From contig NW_002476013.1 in the NCBI RefSeq assembly GCF_000189635.1, positions 186,001 to 250,000 of the forward strand: 64,000 nt of DNA, written 5' to 3'. Position numbers and translations under genes: made by a program. Positions 24,710 through 36,157 of this stretch are shown one piece after another. The notes beneath the pieces are model-generated. The model made no database searches. It had not been told where the DNA came from and saw only the letters and a program-made list of their open reading frames with translations. Position 1 is the stretch's first letter; each line of letters begins with the position of its first letter. Source of the DNA: Tetrahymena thermophila SB210 (taxonomy: Eukaryota > Ciliophora > Oligohymenophorea > Hymenostomatida > Tetrahymenidae).

Positions 24710-27397
24710 TCATTAATTATTTTAAGTTAAATAAATTTGATTTAAGCCTTCATCTTTTTCAGCTTTAATTTCTGTTAGTCTTTAAATAAGTAGATCTCTA
24801 AGGATATGTCTACTTTATATAATTCTTATTTTAGCTTATGTGTTCCTTACTATTTCGAGTAGGTTCCAGTCTCTGTTATCTAATTTATATTTAGTATCAA
24901 ACTGACTGTATTTCTAAGTTAAACTATTTTTTTAATCATGATCAATTTATTCATTCATCTCAGCATCATCGGCTTCTTATTACTTTTTTTCTAATTCTTC
25001 TTTTTTCTTAACTTCATCCATAATTTCTACAGCTTCATAAACTATCTCTTTCCTGTTGACTACCCTAATATCTAACATATCTGCAACATCTTTCTTCATG
25101 GTTTTTGCTTCTATTTCCATAAATTTTAAGTCTTCTTCTGTAATAGGGGGTCTCTTTCCCGTGCTTAGTGATAAATAATGCTTAAATTTTTCCTTTACAA
25201 TCTTCAAGAATTCTTTAACTAAAATTTGTTTGTCTTTTCTTTAATAAAATTAAATTTAAACCTTTTTTACAACGATAAAAGTTTTATTACTTTTTAATAA
25301 AATTTATGTAATATGATAAATCAGTTGTCTAAGTTGCAGATGTAGCTAATTATTTCTTCTTAAAATCTTCATCCTTAAGTTGCTCAAATAATCCATCTAG
25401 CATTTTCATTGTAATAAACTAATGTAAGTTTACAGTTTAGCGGCGCTTTTTTTGAATTAACTGAACTATTTATTTTTTTTATATTCATAAATAAGTTAAT
25501 GAATTTAATGAAATTTAAGCAATTAAATAAAAAATAAAACCTTAATGCAACATTTTTTTGGATAAAGCAACTATTGTGTTGAGAACACTATTTTGCTTTT
25601 AGTTATGTACGAAGTAGATAAGTACTTTTGCAGCCATTTTCTTTTTTATTTTTTTAATTTACTTGGCTTTTACATTCATAGATCTATTTTTTAATAAGGA
25701 AACTATGAAAAATAAAAATATTATAAAGTAATTTACAATAATATGTCAGACATGAGTCTCTATTTATCGTTCATGTAAGGTTTTATTTCAAACTTTTTCC
25801 CTTTAAATGTTCTAACTAGCTCTTCAAAGGCTCTTACTCTTCTTCCTTTAAAAATACTAGCAAGTTTACTAACCTATTTTTTATTAATAAAAATAAATAA
25901 TTTTCATCTAAATTTACCATTTAAATTATCTTTATTACATATATTTTTTCTTATAATTTGTCACAAATGATAGCAAGTTTAATAAACGGTATCCAATTAA
26001 ATGCTAAGGTATTCACTTCTTGTTAGAATTTTTTTCTTGCAACCTTTTAAATTAAAATAATATTTTATTTCACTTTTAAAATAGGTAAAATTTATTTAAC
26101 TTTTTCGAGATTAATCCTATGATTTATCACTTTTGAAAAATATTTTTAGTACTTTTCTTAGTAATTTAGTAACTATTAAGAGATACTTCTACGAATAACT
26201 TCCTCACACCTTTATTTGTGAAGAATGTGGTCAAATTCTTTCTTTTTCTGCAATAAATGATAATTTGCAGCTAGCTCTTTATTTCTGTCGATGATTTGCT
26301 GGTCTTGCATTTTTAATTTCTAGAATTTCTTTTGCTTTATTTACACTTTAAACAATAGTTTTTAAATTTATTTTATCAAAATAAAGATTAATATTACTAA
26401 CTTCTAAGTAAAGAGCTTTCTTTTCTTATTCACTCAGTTCTATTTTAAGTTTTTCTTTCAGTGATAATGATTAATTATTAGCAATCTTATTAGAAGTTGA
26501 CTTAAATTATGATCTGAATTTCTCAAGTTTCTGGTCTTTTATATTTTTTATAGAAAATGTTATTCCAAATTTAGTTTTATTAAGTAAAAAATGCCAATAA
26601 ATTTATTTTAATTACTTGTAAACCACACTTTCAACTCTATTTTAGCTGAATCTTTTGATGTCAAACAAAAATATGCCCATTATGAAAATTATTTTGGTTT
26701 TAAAAATTTATAAAGATGCTCTTTTCTTTAAGGGAATTCTTCTGATTGCTTCTCTTTGTCAGGAAATGGTTCAAAGAACGAAAAATGAAAGTCATATGTT
26801 CCCTCAGTAGCTGTTACTTTCACTTTCAAAGGGAAGGTTTTACCTACTGTGCTTATCTTAGCATAAACAGGTTTTTTTTCAACGTTAAAATATGTTTTCA
26901 GATCATCTTGTAGCACTATTTTGGATTAAAAATAAAAATAAAAAAATCTCTACAATAACTCTTTATTCATAATAAAGAATTTATTTAAATAATTCCATAC
27001 TATAATGTTATGGTAAATTTTTGTTGTCTTTTTCATTTTTGCTTAGAAGAAAATTAGCTAAATCAAAATCTGTTTCTAATTCAGGTTGCATAATTTTCTT
27101 TTGCTCATGAAGATTTATGTATTCCATTTTTTAAGCGATATCTTAACCAGTTTACTCAGATATAATCGAATTATCTAAAAAATATTTTGCTCTTCTAAAT
27201 TTAGAAGTATTATTTGTCGACATAGACCCATTTAGTATAGAAGCATTCATGCTAAATTATATTTTAGTAGTATCTCCATTGTTAGTGTTTCTATTAGATA
27301 TTAAATCAGAGCTATTGTTATTTAGTAATCTTGGCAGTTTAAGCTCTGATTTATTATTAATATCCCTTTTAAAATCGCTCTACTGCTTGCTTAGCAT
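24710..27397 (-). CDS. Charged, partly coiled-coil protein, unknown function
   Basis: Nine exons: 27397-27001, 26915-26616, 26535-26402, 26319-26101, 26043-25939, 25873-25737, 25683-25541, 25465-25291, 25238-24710. Total 713 codons, phases agreeing (712 aa). The acceptor of exon 4 could be 15 nt earlier. The N-terminal 130 residues are polar and look disordered. Residues about 133-230 (starting MLQDDLKTYFNVEKKPVYAK) could be a small beta-rich domain. From about 240 to the end the chain is Lys/Glu/Gln-rich and helical, with long coiled-coil-like stretches (LQKKKEFDHILHKQRCEEV; EIMDEVKKKEELEKKQQEAD). No transmembrane segment. I do not recognise a family. A cytoskeletal or ciliary part is possible from composition alone, but that is a guess. 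Confidence 0.68.
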
Positions 27398-28165
27398 TTT
27401 CCTTATTCTAAATTGTTAAGTTCAAATAGTTTTTTTATTATAACGCTAAATCTAATACAATATAACTAAACGTTATTATAATAATTATTAATAACTCCTA
27501 AGTTTTAAATAATAAAACAACTGCGAACAAAAGATTAATAAATATTGATTTAGTTAGTAATAGTGTTGATTCTTTGTTTCGATAATCAAAAGATTAATTA
27601 AATATTAATAAATTGAACTATATTTATAAAATTTAATCTGATTACTTTAAACATAAAAATCAATCAGTTTTTATAAATAATGTCTTAGGTTTTAATTTTT
27701 TTATTTAAAATTTCCTTCTAAATAAAAAATCTAATCAACCAAGAAAATTCAATAAATCAAGTTACAAAAAGTGATAAAAAATAATTATTTTATAATTTTC
27801 ATAATCTTGTTTGTTAAAGATATTTATTTATTTATTTTAAATGTATCAAAAAACTAACTCCAATATCAGGTTAATCTAAGAATAAATCATAACATTTTAA
27901 AATGAGATAGTAATTTAAAATTTATTATTTAAACTTTAAAATTTATTATTTAAACTTTAAAATTTTAAATTGAAAACAAATATGTTTGTTTAAACAAACA
28001 TTAATTATTTTAATTTGTTTTTCAAATAACAAAATTAATTTTTAAATGATAAAATAAACTGAATAACATTTTTCTTCAAAAAACTTTCTATTATAAATAA
28101 ACCATATAATTTTATTTGAATATTAATATTTGTTAGGTTATTTATTTATTTAACAATTAAGATAA
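27398..28165. other. AT-rich spacer with a 21-bp tandem duplication
   Basis: Between two minus-strand genes. It holds two tandem copies of a 21-bp unit (27917-27958, AAAATTTATTATTTAAACTT plus T) and otherwise AT-rich filler. Confidence 0.6.
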
Positions 28166-29455
28166 TCACTTTGGTGGTAAAACAACTGGTGCATTACTTG
28201 CAGGCATATTTCTCACAGGCTGCTTTTTATTCATTAAACTTGGAGGCTATCTTCCACCAAAAGGAGTTGGCCTTTGAGGTGGAGGTCTACTGAAAGCAGA
28301 TTGAGCTGCAAAAGGATCATTAACATGAGGATGCTAATCTTATACTTCATTAGCATTTTCAACTTAAGGTACTGTAGTAGTTGGAGGTAATTAATTTTAA
28401 TTAGTAATTTCTGATTAGTTTGCAAGAGGAGGGTTTAAAGTCTTTAAGTCTTAATTTTACTATAATTATTATTATACTGGTTTTTCTCTTTCTTCTTATT
28501 ATTATTATTGTTATTAGGCTTGTTCTGTGTAAATTTTCTATTAATTTTATTGCATCTATCTTTGCTAATTTAACAGTTGCTATTATTATAAAATAGCCTA
28601 CTTTTCTTGCTGTTGCTATTGCTGCTATATAACTTATTCAGCTGCCATTTAATGAAGTTTATTTTCGTTTGACTCCTCCAAAAAAGATGTAGAACTCTAT
28701 CTGCTATTACTATGACCTGTCTTTTATTAAGAAGAGTCAAGTTGAGAACTATGAGGCTAACCACTAGCTATTTTCTTTACAGGCTTGTTAGTTCTAACAG
28801 CTTGAATATCTTAAGCTACTTCACGTTAAGATTCTACGATTGATTTTTATAGATCCTACTAAATTTCAACAATCTTCATTAGATTCAATTTTAATGAATC
28901 AATATTTTATTAGTTCTTAATTATTCTCTATTCTACTTGAGGGTCTAATTACACTTAAACGTTTTAGGTGGTGGCTTGCTAATGTTAAAATTAGTTATTT
29001 TGCCCAGCCATTTATTAGACAGGAATTTCTCCAGACTAGTGCTTTAATGCTTGCTATTTAAGATAACTAACTGCCTCTCTTAAAGATCTTATTTGTTTCT
29101 AAAGCTACTTTGAATCTTTAGGGATATCCTAATTAGCTACGAACTTTACTTTCTTATTGCTTTTAAAAATGTGGTTAAAATTACTTAAGATATTGAACAC
29201 GCATAGCATAATGAGAAGAGTAAAAAACATGTAATTTAAAACTGTATGAGATTTTATATATTGATATGCAGGAACTATGAAATCTAAAGCAATATCTTCA
29301 ATTAATCCCATTATAGAATCAATGAAATCACTATAATAAGTGAGTAAAGTAACTTTTCTATGAGGGCTTGTGTTGATTGCGCATTCTATACCCTATATAA
29401 GTAAAGATAGCACTATAACTAATCCTATGATATTAAATTTAATAGATCCTTTCAT
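28166..29455 (-). CDS. Single-pass membrane protein with Gln-rich coiled-coil tail
   Basis: Single exon, 429 aa, ATG 29455-29453, TGA 28168-28166. The N-terminus is a classic signal peptide (about residues 1-26, ending IQGIECA). A short lumenal or outside part of about 45 residues follows, then a transmembrane helix at about 74-94 and a cytosolic tail. The tail starts with a heptad-like segment (IRSLREAVSYLKQQALKHQS) and a second helical part near 185-220. It then passes into a Gln-dominated low-complexity region, and finally a Pro-rich C-terminus (RPPPQRPTPFGGRQPPS). Most Gln codons are TAA/TAG. The layout is type I. Function and family not recognised. Confidence 0.75.
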
Positions 29456-31929
29456 TTTCTTTATAATTCAATTTTTTTTACCTTTAATTAAATCTTTCTG
29501 AAAGGGAATTTATTTTTATTTTAAACGTGGAAATTCTTATTTTCTTTATTGATCAAATATATCCTTTGGAAGGCATTATATTTTAAAATATATATTTTTT
29601 ACTAATCAATATTTAAGCTTGATAATCAACCACAAAAATTATTAAAATCAATTCTTTTTGTCATTAGCTCCAAAATCATAAATTATTTTATGAAACTTAA
29701 TATTAAATTATGTCAGATATTCTAATTCTTAATTGTTTAAGACATCCTTTAATCATTTTTTTTTTCTTAAAATCTATCTTAATTACAATTTGTTATTAGA
29801 TAGAAAAAGGTTCTTAATTTAAATATTTTGATTTCAATTTAAAAAAACTGATATCAATATTGGTACTTTATATTTAATTAAGTTGTGGATCAATCAATAT
29901 TTTGCTGTTATTTAATAAGTATAATTAAATTATGAATTATTATATACTATTGATTCTCATATATTAAGGTCCTCCTTCAACTTTTAACCCCTGCTTAAAT
30001 CAAATTTCTAAAAAACAATTTTTTTAATTAATTCCAATAAGATTTTAAGCTAATTAAAAATTTTTTACAGTAATAATATTTTATAAGTAGAAAATATAAT
30101 TTACTTATTTAAGGTTAATAATATGGTTTCTATTAATTATTATTTTATTTATTCAAAATTAATTAAAATATTGACTTCAATTAAGTTATTACATTTTAAA
30201 ATTCTTCTTTGTTAAGTATTATGCATTTTTTATATTTGCTACATATATTTTTTGTAAATTTATCATTATAATTTCTGAGCTGTTATAAAATTTTGAATTC
30301 ATAAATTATTTTTAAGATAAAAAATTAAAATGCTTTAATCAAACAAACACTAAGCCTAAAACTTTTAAAAAATAATTTATGTTTGGTGAAAATTCAAATT
30401 AAAACTATCAATAATATAATTAAGTATGTATTCATTATAATAAATTTTATTTTAATCTATTAAGAAAATAGAAACATTTAATTTAGAACTTAAAATCGTT
30501 ACCTAAAATAATTTGTTGTTTATTTTTTTAACAAATACAATTCATTTTTTCTAATAAATCTAAAAATATAAAATAATAAATAATTTCAGTTAATTTAGAA
30601 AAAATTATTGAAAGTTTATATTTAAAAAGGAATTAAAAAATTAAACATAAATTGATAACTAACTTACTATTTTAGCACAATCCTCTAAAAAATGAAGAAG
30701 AATATATTATTTAAAATTAAAACTCTTTTAAGAAAAAGAATGAAATTATTGTAACAAATTATTTGGTTTACATAATTAAAAATTTGATTTGTAAAGTAAG
30801 AAAAAATAACCTGAAAATTAATAACTTACATCCTATTAAGATAGCTATTTTTTATATAATCTAATCATTGAATTTTACTATTAATAAATTTAAAATTTGT
30901 GATAATGGTATAAAATTTGAATACAAAATATTTTAATTGCCAATGATATAAATGAATTTATAGATATAATATTTATAATTTAGATAGAAATCAATATAAA
31001 TACAAAAAGCAATAAATAAATATTTGAAAAAAATTATAATTATACATTTAGTTATTAATTTAAAAAAATTATAAACTAAATTCATGAATGAGCAATAAGT
31101 TTCTTAACTACCACAAACACTCCTTCAAATATTCAAAAATTTGAAACAATAGGTGGTTGATATTCATACATAGAGGCATTCATTATAAATTTTCTAATTG
31201 ACTTATAATGTGTTTTTTTATAATTTTATGTTATGTAATATATTTTCGAATCAAATAACACATTAAGTAGTTTATATTATTTATAATGATTGAGTAATTT
31301 GGTATTATAACTTATAAATGAGCAGAAAATATTAAAAAATTTTAATACAAAACGAATCATCTTTATAATGAATTAATAAATCAATTGAGAAACAAAAAAA
31401 TCTGATGATAACCTAATTAATATTACAATAATTAATTAATATTTCAATTTTTAATAGAAATTAATATAAGTCTATATTCCTTAGATTAGTTAAGAAAATT
31501 AGGTCAGCATAGGTTTAATATTTGAACCATTTTCTAATTAGCTAATCATATTAAATTAAAATCATATTTAGCTTATTTGAAAACATAAAAAATTAATTGT
31601 TTCAAAGCTTATTTAATGAAGAAATCAATATGATTTATGATAAAAAAAATGTTTGATGGAAAGGGTAACAATTTTAACATTATTATTTTTCTTATTTATC
31701 AATTCACAGTTTATTACATTAGTTTTCTTTTGTAAAAATTTAATTTACAATATTCAAAATTTAATAACTTTAAGATAATAGTTTGAATCTTGCTTGTTTA
31801 CATTAATAAATAAATTATTAGAATAGAAACATTTGATTTTAGAATTTGTAATTTATGCAAAATTTATAAGATAATTGAGAAAATAATTAATTAGATTTTA
31901 TATAAAAAGCTAAATTTGGAATTGGTATT

Positions 31930-32390
31930 AAGAAAAGTAATCATAATTATTCAATTGCATTAAAGTATTTTAGATAAGTTTATATGGATTTCACTTCAAA
32001 ACTCAACTAATTATGATATAGTTAAGCAAAAAATAGTATAATGTTTAAAGTAATGAAATAATCTTGCAAATTCTGAGAAAGATCCATAATATAAAGTGTA
32101 AGTTATTAAAAGTGGGATAAAAAATGCTGAATTGCTTGCATAAAGCAACTAATTAGTCGCAGAATTTAAGTTTTTTGAAAAATTTAAGTAAAATTTTATT
32201 TTAAATATCTTTCTTTAATCGTAACAAACATGACGAAAGAATTCCTCAATACAAAGTTTAATAATATGGATTTTAGATTTTACCTCAAAATCAATAAGAA
32301 TCAATTAAGATAAGGGAAAAAAAATTAATCAGTGTTTAAGGGAAATTAGGTTTTTGTTAGGAGATCAAACAATTCTGATTGATTTAATAG
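31930..32390 (+). pseudogene. Coding-like patches, possible gene relic
   Basis: Three short open stretches on the plus strand have protein-like composition. Near 31945-32012 one reads SIALKYFRQVYMDFTSKLNQ. Near 32057-32190 another includes IKSGIKNAELLAQSNQLVAE. Near 32232-32385 a third includes NNMDFRFYLKINKNQLRQG. The second and third can be joined by a GTAAAA...AAAG intron with matching phase. No convincing start or family. Either a decayed gene or a real gene whose ends I cannot place. Confidence 0.22.
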
Positions 32391-32872
32391 GATACTTTTA
32401 ATTTACACTGTATTTAAACTGGAAAAAAAGCTGTGAATTATATTTTTCTTACTTGTGCCAGTCTTCGAATATCTATTAAGCTATTATTTATTTATTCATT
32501 TTTTAAACAGAAGAAATAAATAATAGTTCACTATCATTCTACAAAAAATAAATATAGTTCACAAAAAAATATGTAAAAGCAAATCTAAGTTAAGATTTTT
32601 TAATATCTATAAAATTTTTTGATATTACTTATGTAATTTGTAATAAATATCCTGGTTTTTTTAGTAACTTTAATTTCCTCCACAAAAAAAATAACTAAAT
32701 CAATTAAATAATCAAAAAAAAAAGATAGAAGAAAATTAAAGAAGAAAGAAAACAAAAATAGTTAAAGTTATTTGCAAATATAGATTTTGGAAAGAACGAA
32801 TATATATTTTCATTCTATTTTTTGATTATTAAAATTGACATCAAAATTGATTAATTTATTAGACAAATCATA

Positions 32873-32919
32873 AGATAGATAGATAGAAAGATTGATTGAC
32901 TGATTGATTGATTGATTAA
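32873..32919. repeat. GATA/GATT simple repeat
   Basis: Imperfect tetranucleotide run (GATA units followed by GATT units) in spacer DNA upstream of the gene at 33197. It is a microsatellite, with no function implied. Confidence 0.8.
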
Positions 32920-33196
32920 AAAATAAATAGATAAATAGAAAGACTGATAGATATTGGTTGATATTACAAATTAACATTTAAGTTTTTATACATAATTAAT
33001 AAATAACTTAAACATTTAATTTTTGCTTTAGATCATAAACTATTATCATTTAATAGTTTTCATTATCACTATAGTATACACAACAAATTCGATAAAAAAT
33101 CAACTCTAAAATCAAATTGAATTTAGAAGTCTCTCCTATTTAGCAACTAATTAACTAACTTAAAGCTTATAGCATCTAAGTCTCATCTTTAGAATC

Positions 33197-36157
33197 ATGG
33201 AAGAGGAAATCTATCAGCAACAAGATGCGATTAAAATGGAATATAGGCCAAAAGATTCATACTTAATTCTAAAAGGTTATGATTTACATTATAATTTTAG
33301 CAATGGAAATGTAAGCAGTACAGAAACAATAGTAAATAATGCTGGAATCAACTACAACTCTTTATTATAAAATAAGGCTAATTTTATCAGTTAGGGGTAA
33401 TTAAATCAGAGAAATTTAGCCCAGGATAGCTCTATCAAGCCATAATATAGCTTATAAGATGATTTGATGCAATATTTATGTATTTATTTTATATTTTCTA
33501 ATTATAGTTTAATGTCTTATCATAATTTTATAATAAAATAAACAGGTCTTGAAGGGTAAAAAAAGTAAACAAATGGCTCGCAAACAATTGATTCTCAATA
33601 TTTAAATTTAATGAAGCAAGAATTGAAAAAAAGAAATGATAATTAAAAAAATTATTAGTAATCCTATGATCAATAAGACTTAAATTTATAGGGAATGACA
33701 CCTATGCAATTTGCTGTAGAATAATAATAGCAATAGCAAATGAATAACAAATCTATCATTGAGGATTAAACAAAAATAAATTATTATAAAAAAATGTAGG
33801 AGTTAAGTTAATGTAAAGAGGAATAAATTTAAAAATTGTAAGCTGATTTTTAAAATAATTAAAGTGCTTGGGATGAAGAGTGTAAAAACAGAGATGATAA
33901 ACCATCTTTAAATGACTATCACCTTATCCACTAGTAACAATAACAAAGTCTCTAGCAGCAGTAAAATCTGTTATGTAACTCAATAAATTATTTTAACACT
34001 GCAATAGAAGACATCAAATAAAATAATGACATTGTTATGCATTATAATAAGAGCAATCAAAATGTTTATTAAACTTAAAAAGAAGAAGAAAATTTACCTG
34101 CCATCATCTAAGTATAACAAAAAAATTTCATGGAAGCTAACAAAAGTATTAATGATGCTAATCAATTAAGTGCTCTTAAATAAATTAATGAATAAAGAAC
34201 TATTCCATATTAATATCAGCTAAATCAAGTAAATTAAACACAAAATTTTAATAACGAAGATGTTAATTTTATGGATGAAGAACAAGGAATTGCTCACAGT
34301 TAAAAAGAAATATACTAATTTAAAGAATAAAATAATTAAATTTAGTTAGAAAAACAAGATTTTCAGTAGATTACTCATAAAATCAACAAATAGAAATAAA
34401 AAAGAAAGTTGAAAAACTTAGATTTTGATGAAGATTCATAAATGTAAGAAGAGTAAAATATTGGCAATAATATAAGTAAAAACACTGTCAATGGAGAAGA
34501 AGTAGAACGTAATAATATGAATAGCAATGATTATAATTGTGAAAAAGAGTAAAATGAGAATGAAGATAATTAATTAGGAACATTATCATTTGAAGAATTT
34601 GCATTTTCTGAGAATGCTTTTAAATTAGATGAATTATAGGAAGAAAACAGATTGTAAATTAAATATAGAATTCATCCTACTCTCAAACCTGTTGAGGCGT
34701 TTTTGATAAATGGGGAAATCATAGTGAGCTTTGATTTATTTTATTAAAGAAAAAACTAAGAACATGATAAAGTTTCTTTGTGGAATATGTTCCGTCCTAT
34801 AAATACAATTACTGTAAAGAGGACTCTTGTTGAGGTTAGTATGCATAAAAGTTAGAATACTCTAACTAATTTCTAACCCTTGATATAGCGCTTAATAGAT
34901 ATGCATGACTAGCAAGCTTATGCTTCAGCACAAATGCTTTAATAACATTATGTGAGTTTATAAAGGGAATAAATGATCAAGTAGTAAGTATTTGATGTCT
35001 ATGGATCACACATTACTCAGCTACAGTGGTAGTTTGAGGAAAATTTCCATAAGTCAAAGCAAATGGCTTATGAAATGATGGATCAGTTACCTGAAGATGC
35101 ATTCTTCTTATATAGTATTAGAAGAACAGACCCAGTTAGCTTAGATAGTATTTTTTGTGCATTGGGTTATTCTAAAGGATTAATAAGATTGATTGCGGGA
35201 AACGAATCAAATTACTAATAATTCTGCTTTAGGTCAGGACTTGCTGAAATCTTTAATGCCTAAAGCAGATTATAAATATTATTGATGAATTTATTGTTTA
35301 GCAATAAAGTTCATATTTCAATAACTACTTTGGATGACATAACCATCCCTATTGAAATGAGAGTTCATTACTAGAAACTAATGCAAACAGAGATCCTTCC
35401 TGGAGTGTTTAAAGAAGACTATATGAAAATATATTAAATACTTGTTGACTAAAAATATCTTGACGAAGTCTACTAAATAAGAGGTTTCTCTGCTACTGGA
35501 AGTGGAACTGTTGGAAATGAAGCGAGAATAATCTAACCAGATTACACTTACCAAATGCAGTCCCACCGTTTTATTGAAAAATTTTATTCTGAGGCATTAA
35601 AAGAAAAGAAAAACGCAATAAAGAAAGCTTCTGAAATAGATCAAAGAAACTTTACTGCAGAGTTCCAAAGAATTTTTGGAAAATAAAATGAGGGATAAAA
35701 CTTTTTACACAATGTATTTAATACAACAATTAAATAAAGCCAAAATCAATCAAGCTAATTTACTAGCAGCGAGAATAATTCTCTAGGATAATCATAATCC
35801 CAGCATTCAATACAATAAAATAAAATTTCTAACTAAAGTCAAGTGCATTCAAGCAGTAATATTTTAAACTAAAGCTAAGAAATCAGATAAAAATAAGAAA
35901 GTTCTCACAGCTGCAGCCTAGCAAATTCCTTATCATCATCACATATTTCTTCTACTTCTAAAAAATCTAATAGTAATAGTAACAAAAGCAATAATAACAA
36001 CAGCAACAATAACTAAATAAGTAAAGATTCTAAGTAATAAAAAAGCACTACAAAAGATGAAGATATAAGAAGCAGAAATTCCTCTTCGCATACATTGAGC
36101 TAGTCATCATAGGCACCAATTAAAGAAGTAGCACAACCTAATTTAATTCATTCTTGA
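33197..36157 (+). CDS. Large Gln/Asn-rich protein with a folded core, unknown function
   Basis: ATG 33197-33199, TGA 36155-36157. The frame is open for all 987 codons. A 66-nt GTATTT...ACAG stretch (33480-33545), in frame and AT-rich, is probably an intron, giving 964 aa. The first 450 residues and the last 180 are low-complexity, rich in Gln, Asn and Ser, with most Gln from TAA/TAG. Between them, about residues 450-800 look folded, with conserved-looking segments such as HPTLKPVEAFLINGEIIVSF, DQLPEDAFFLYSIRRTDPVS, HISITTLDDITIPIEMRVHY and GVFKEDYMKIYQ. The core could be a divergent PAS-like or regulatory fold, but I cannot show that. No transmembrane helix. A nuclear or RNA-related role would fit the composition; that is a guess. 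Confidence 0.72.

Larger units (their letters stand above)
29456..33196. other. Long AT-rich spacer with weak coding-like patches
   Basis: 3.7 kb between divergent genes. Most is AT-rich filler. Denser patches occur at 31080-31200 and 31930-32390 (listed separately), and a GATA/GATT simple repeat at 32873-32919. I found no complete gene. Confidence 0.45.

Noticed and set aside
28234-28764. Two minus-strand ORFs of about 64 codons
   Set aside because: Wrong frames within the Gln-rich tail of the 28166-29455 gene; their Leu richness comes from shifted TTA/TTG codons.
35378-35566. 62-codon minus-strand ORF
   Set aside because: Antisense to the folded core of the 33197-36157 gene; no independent support.
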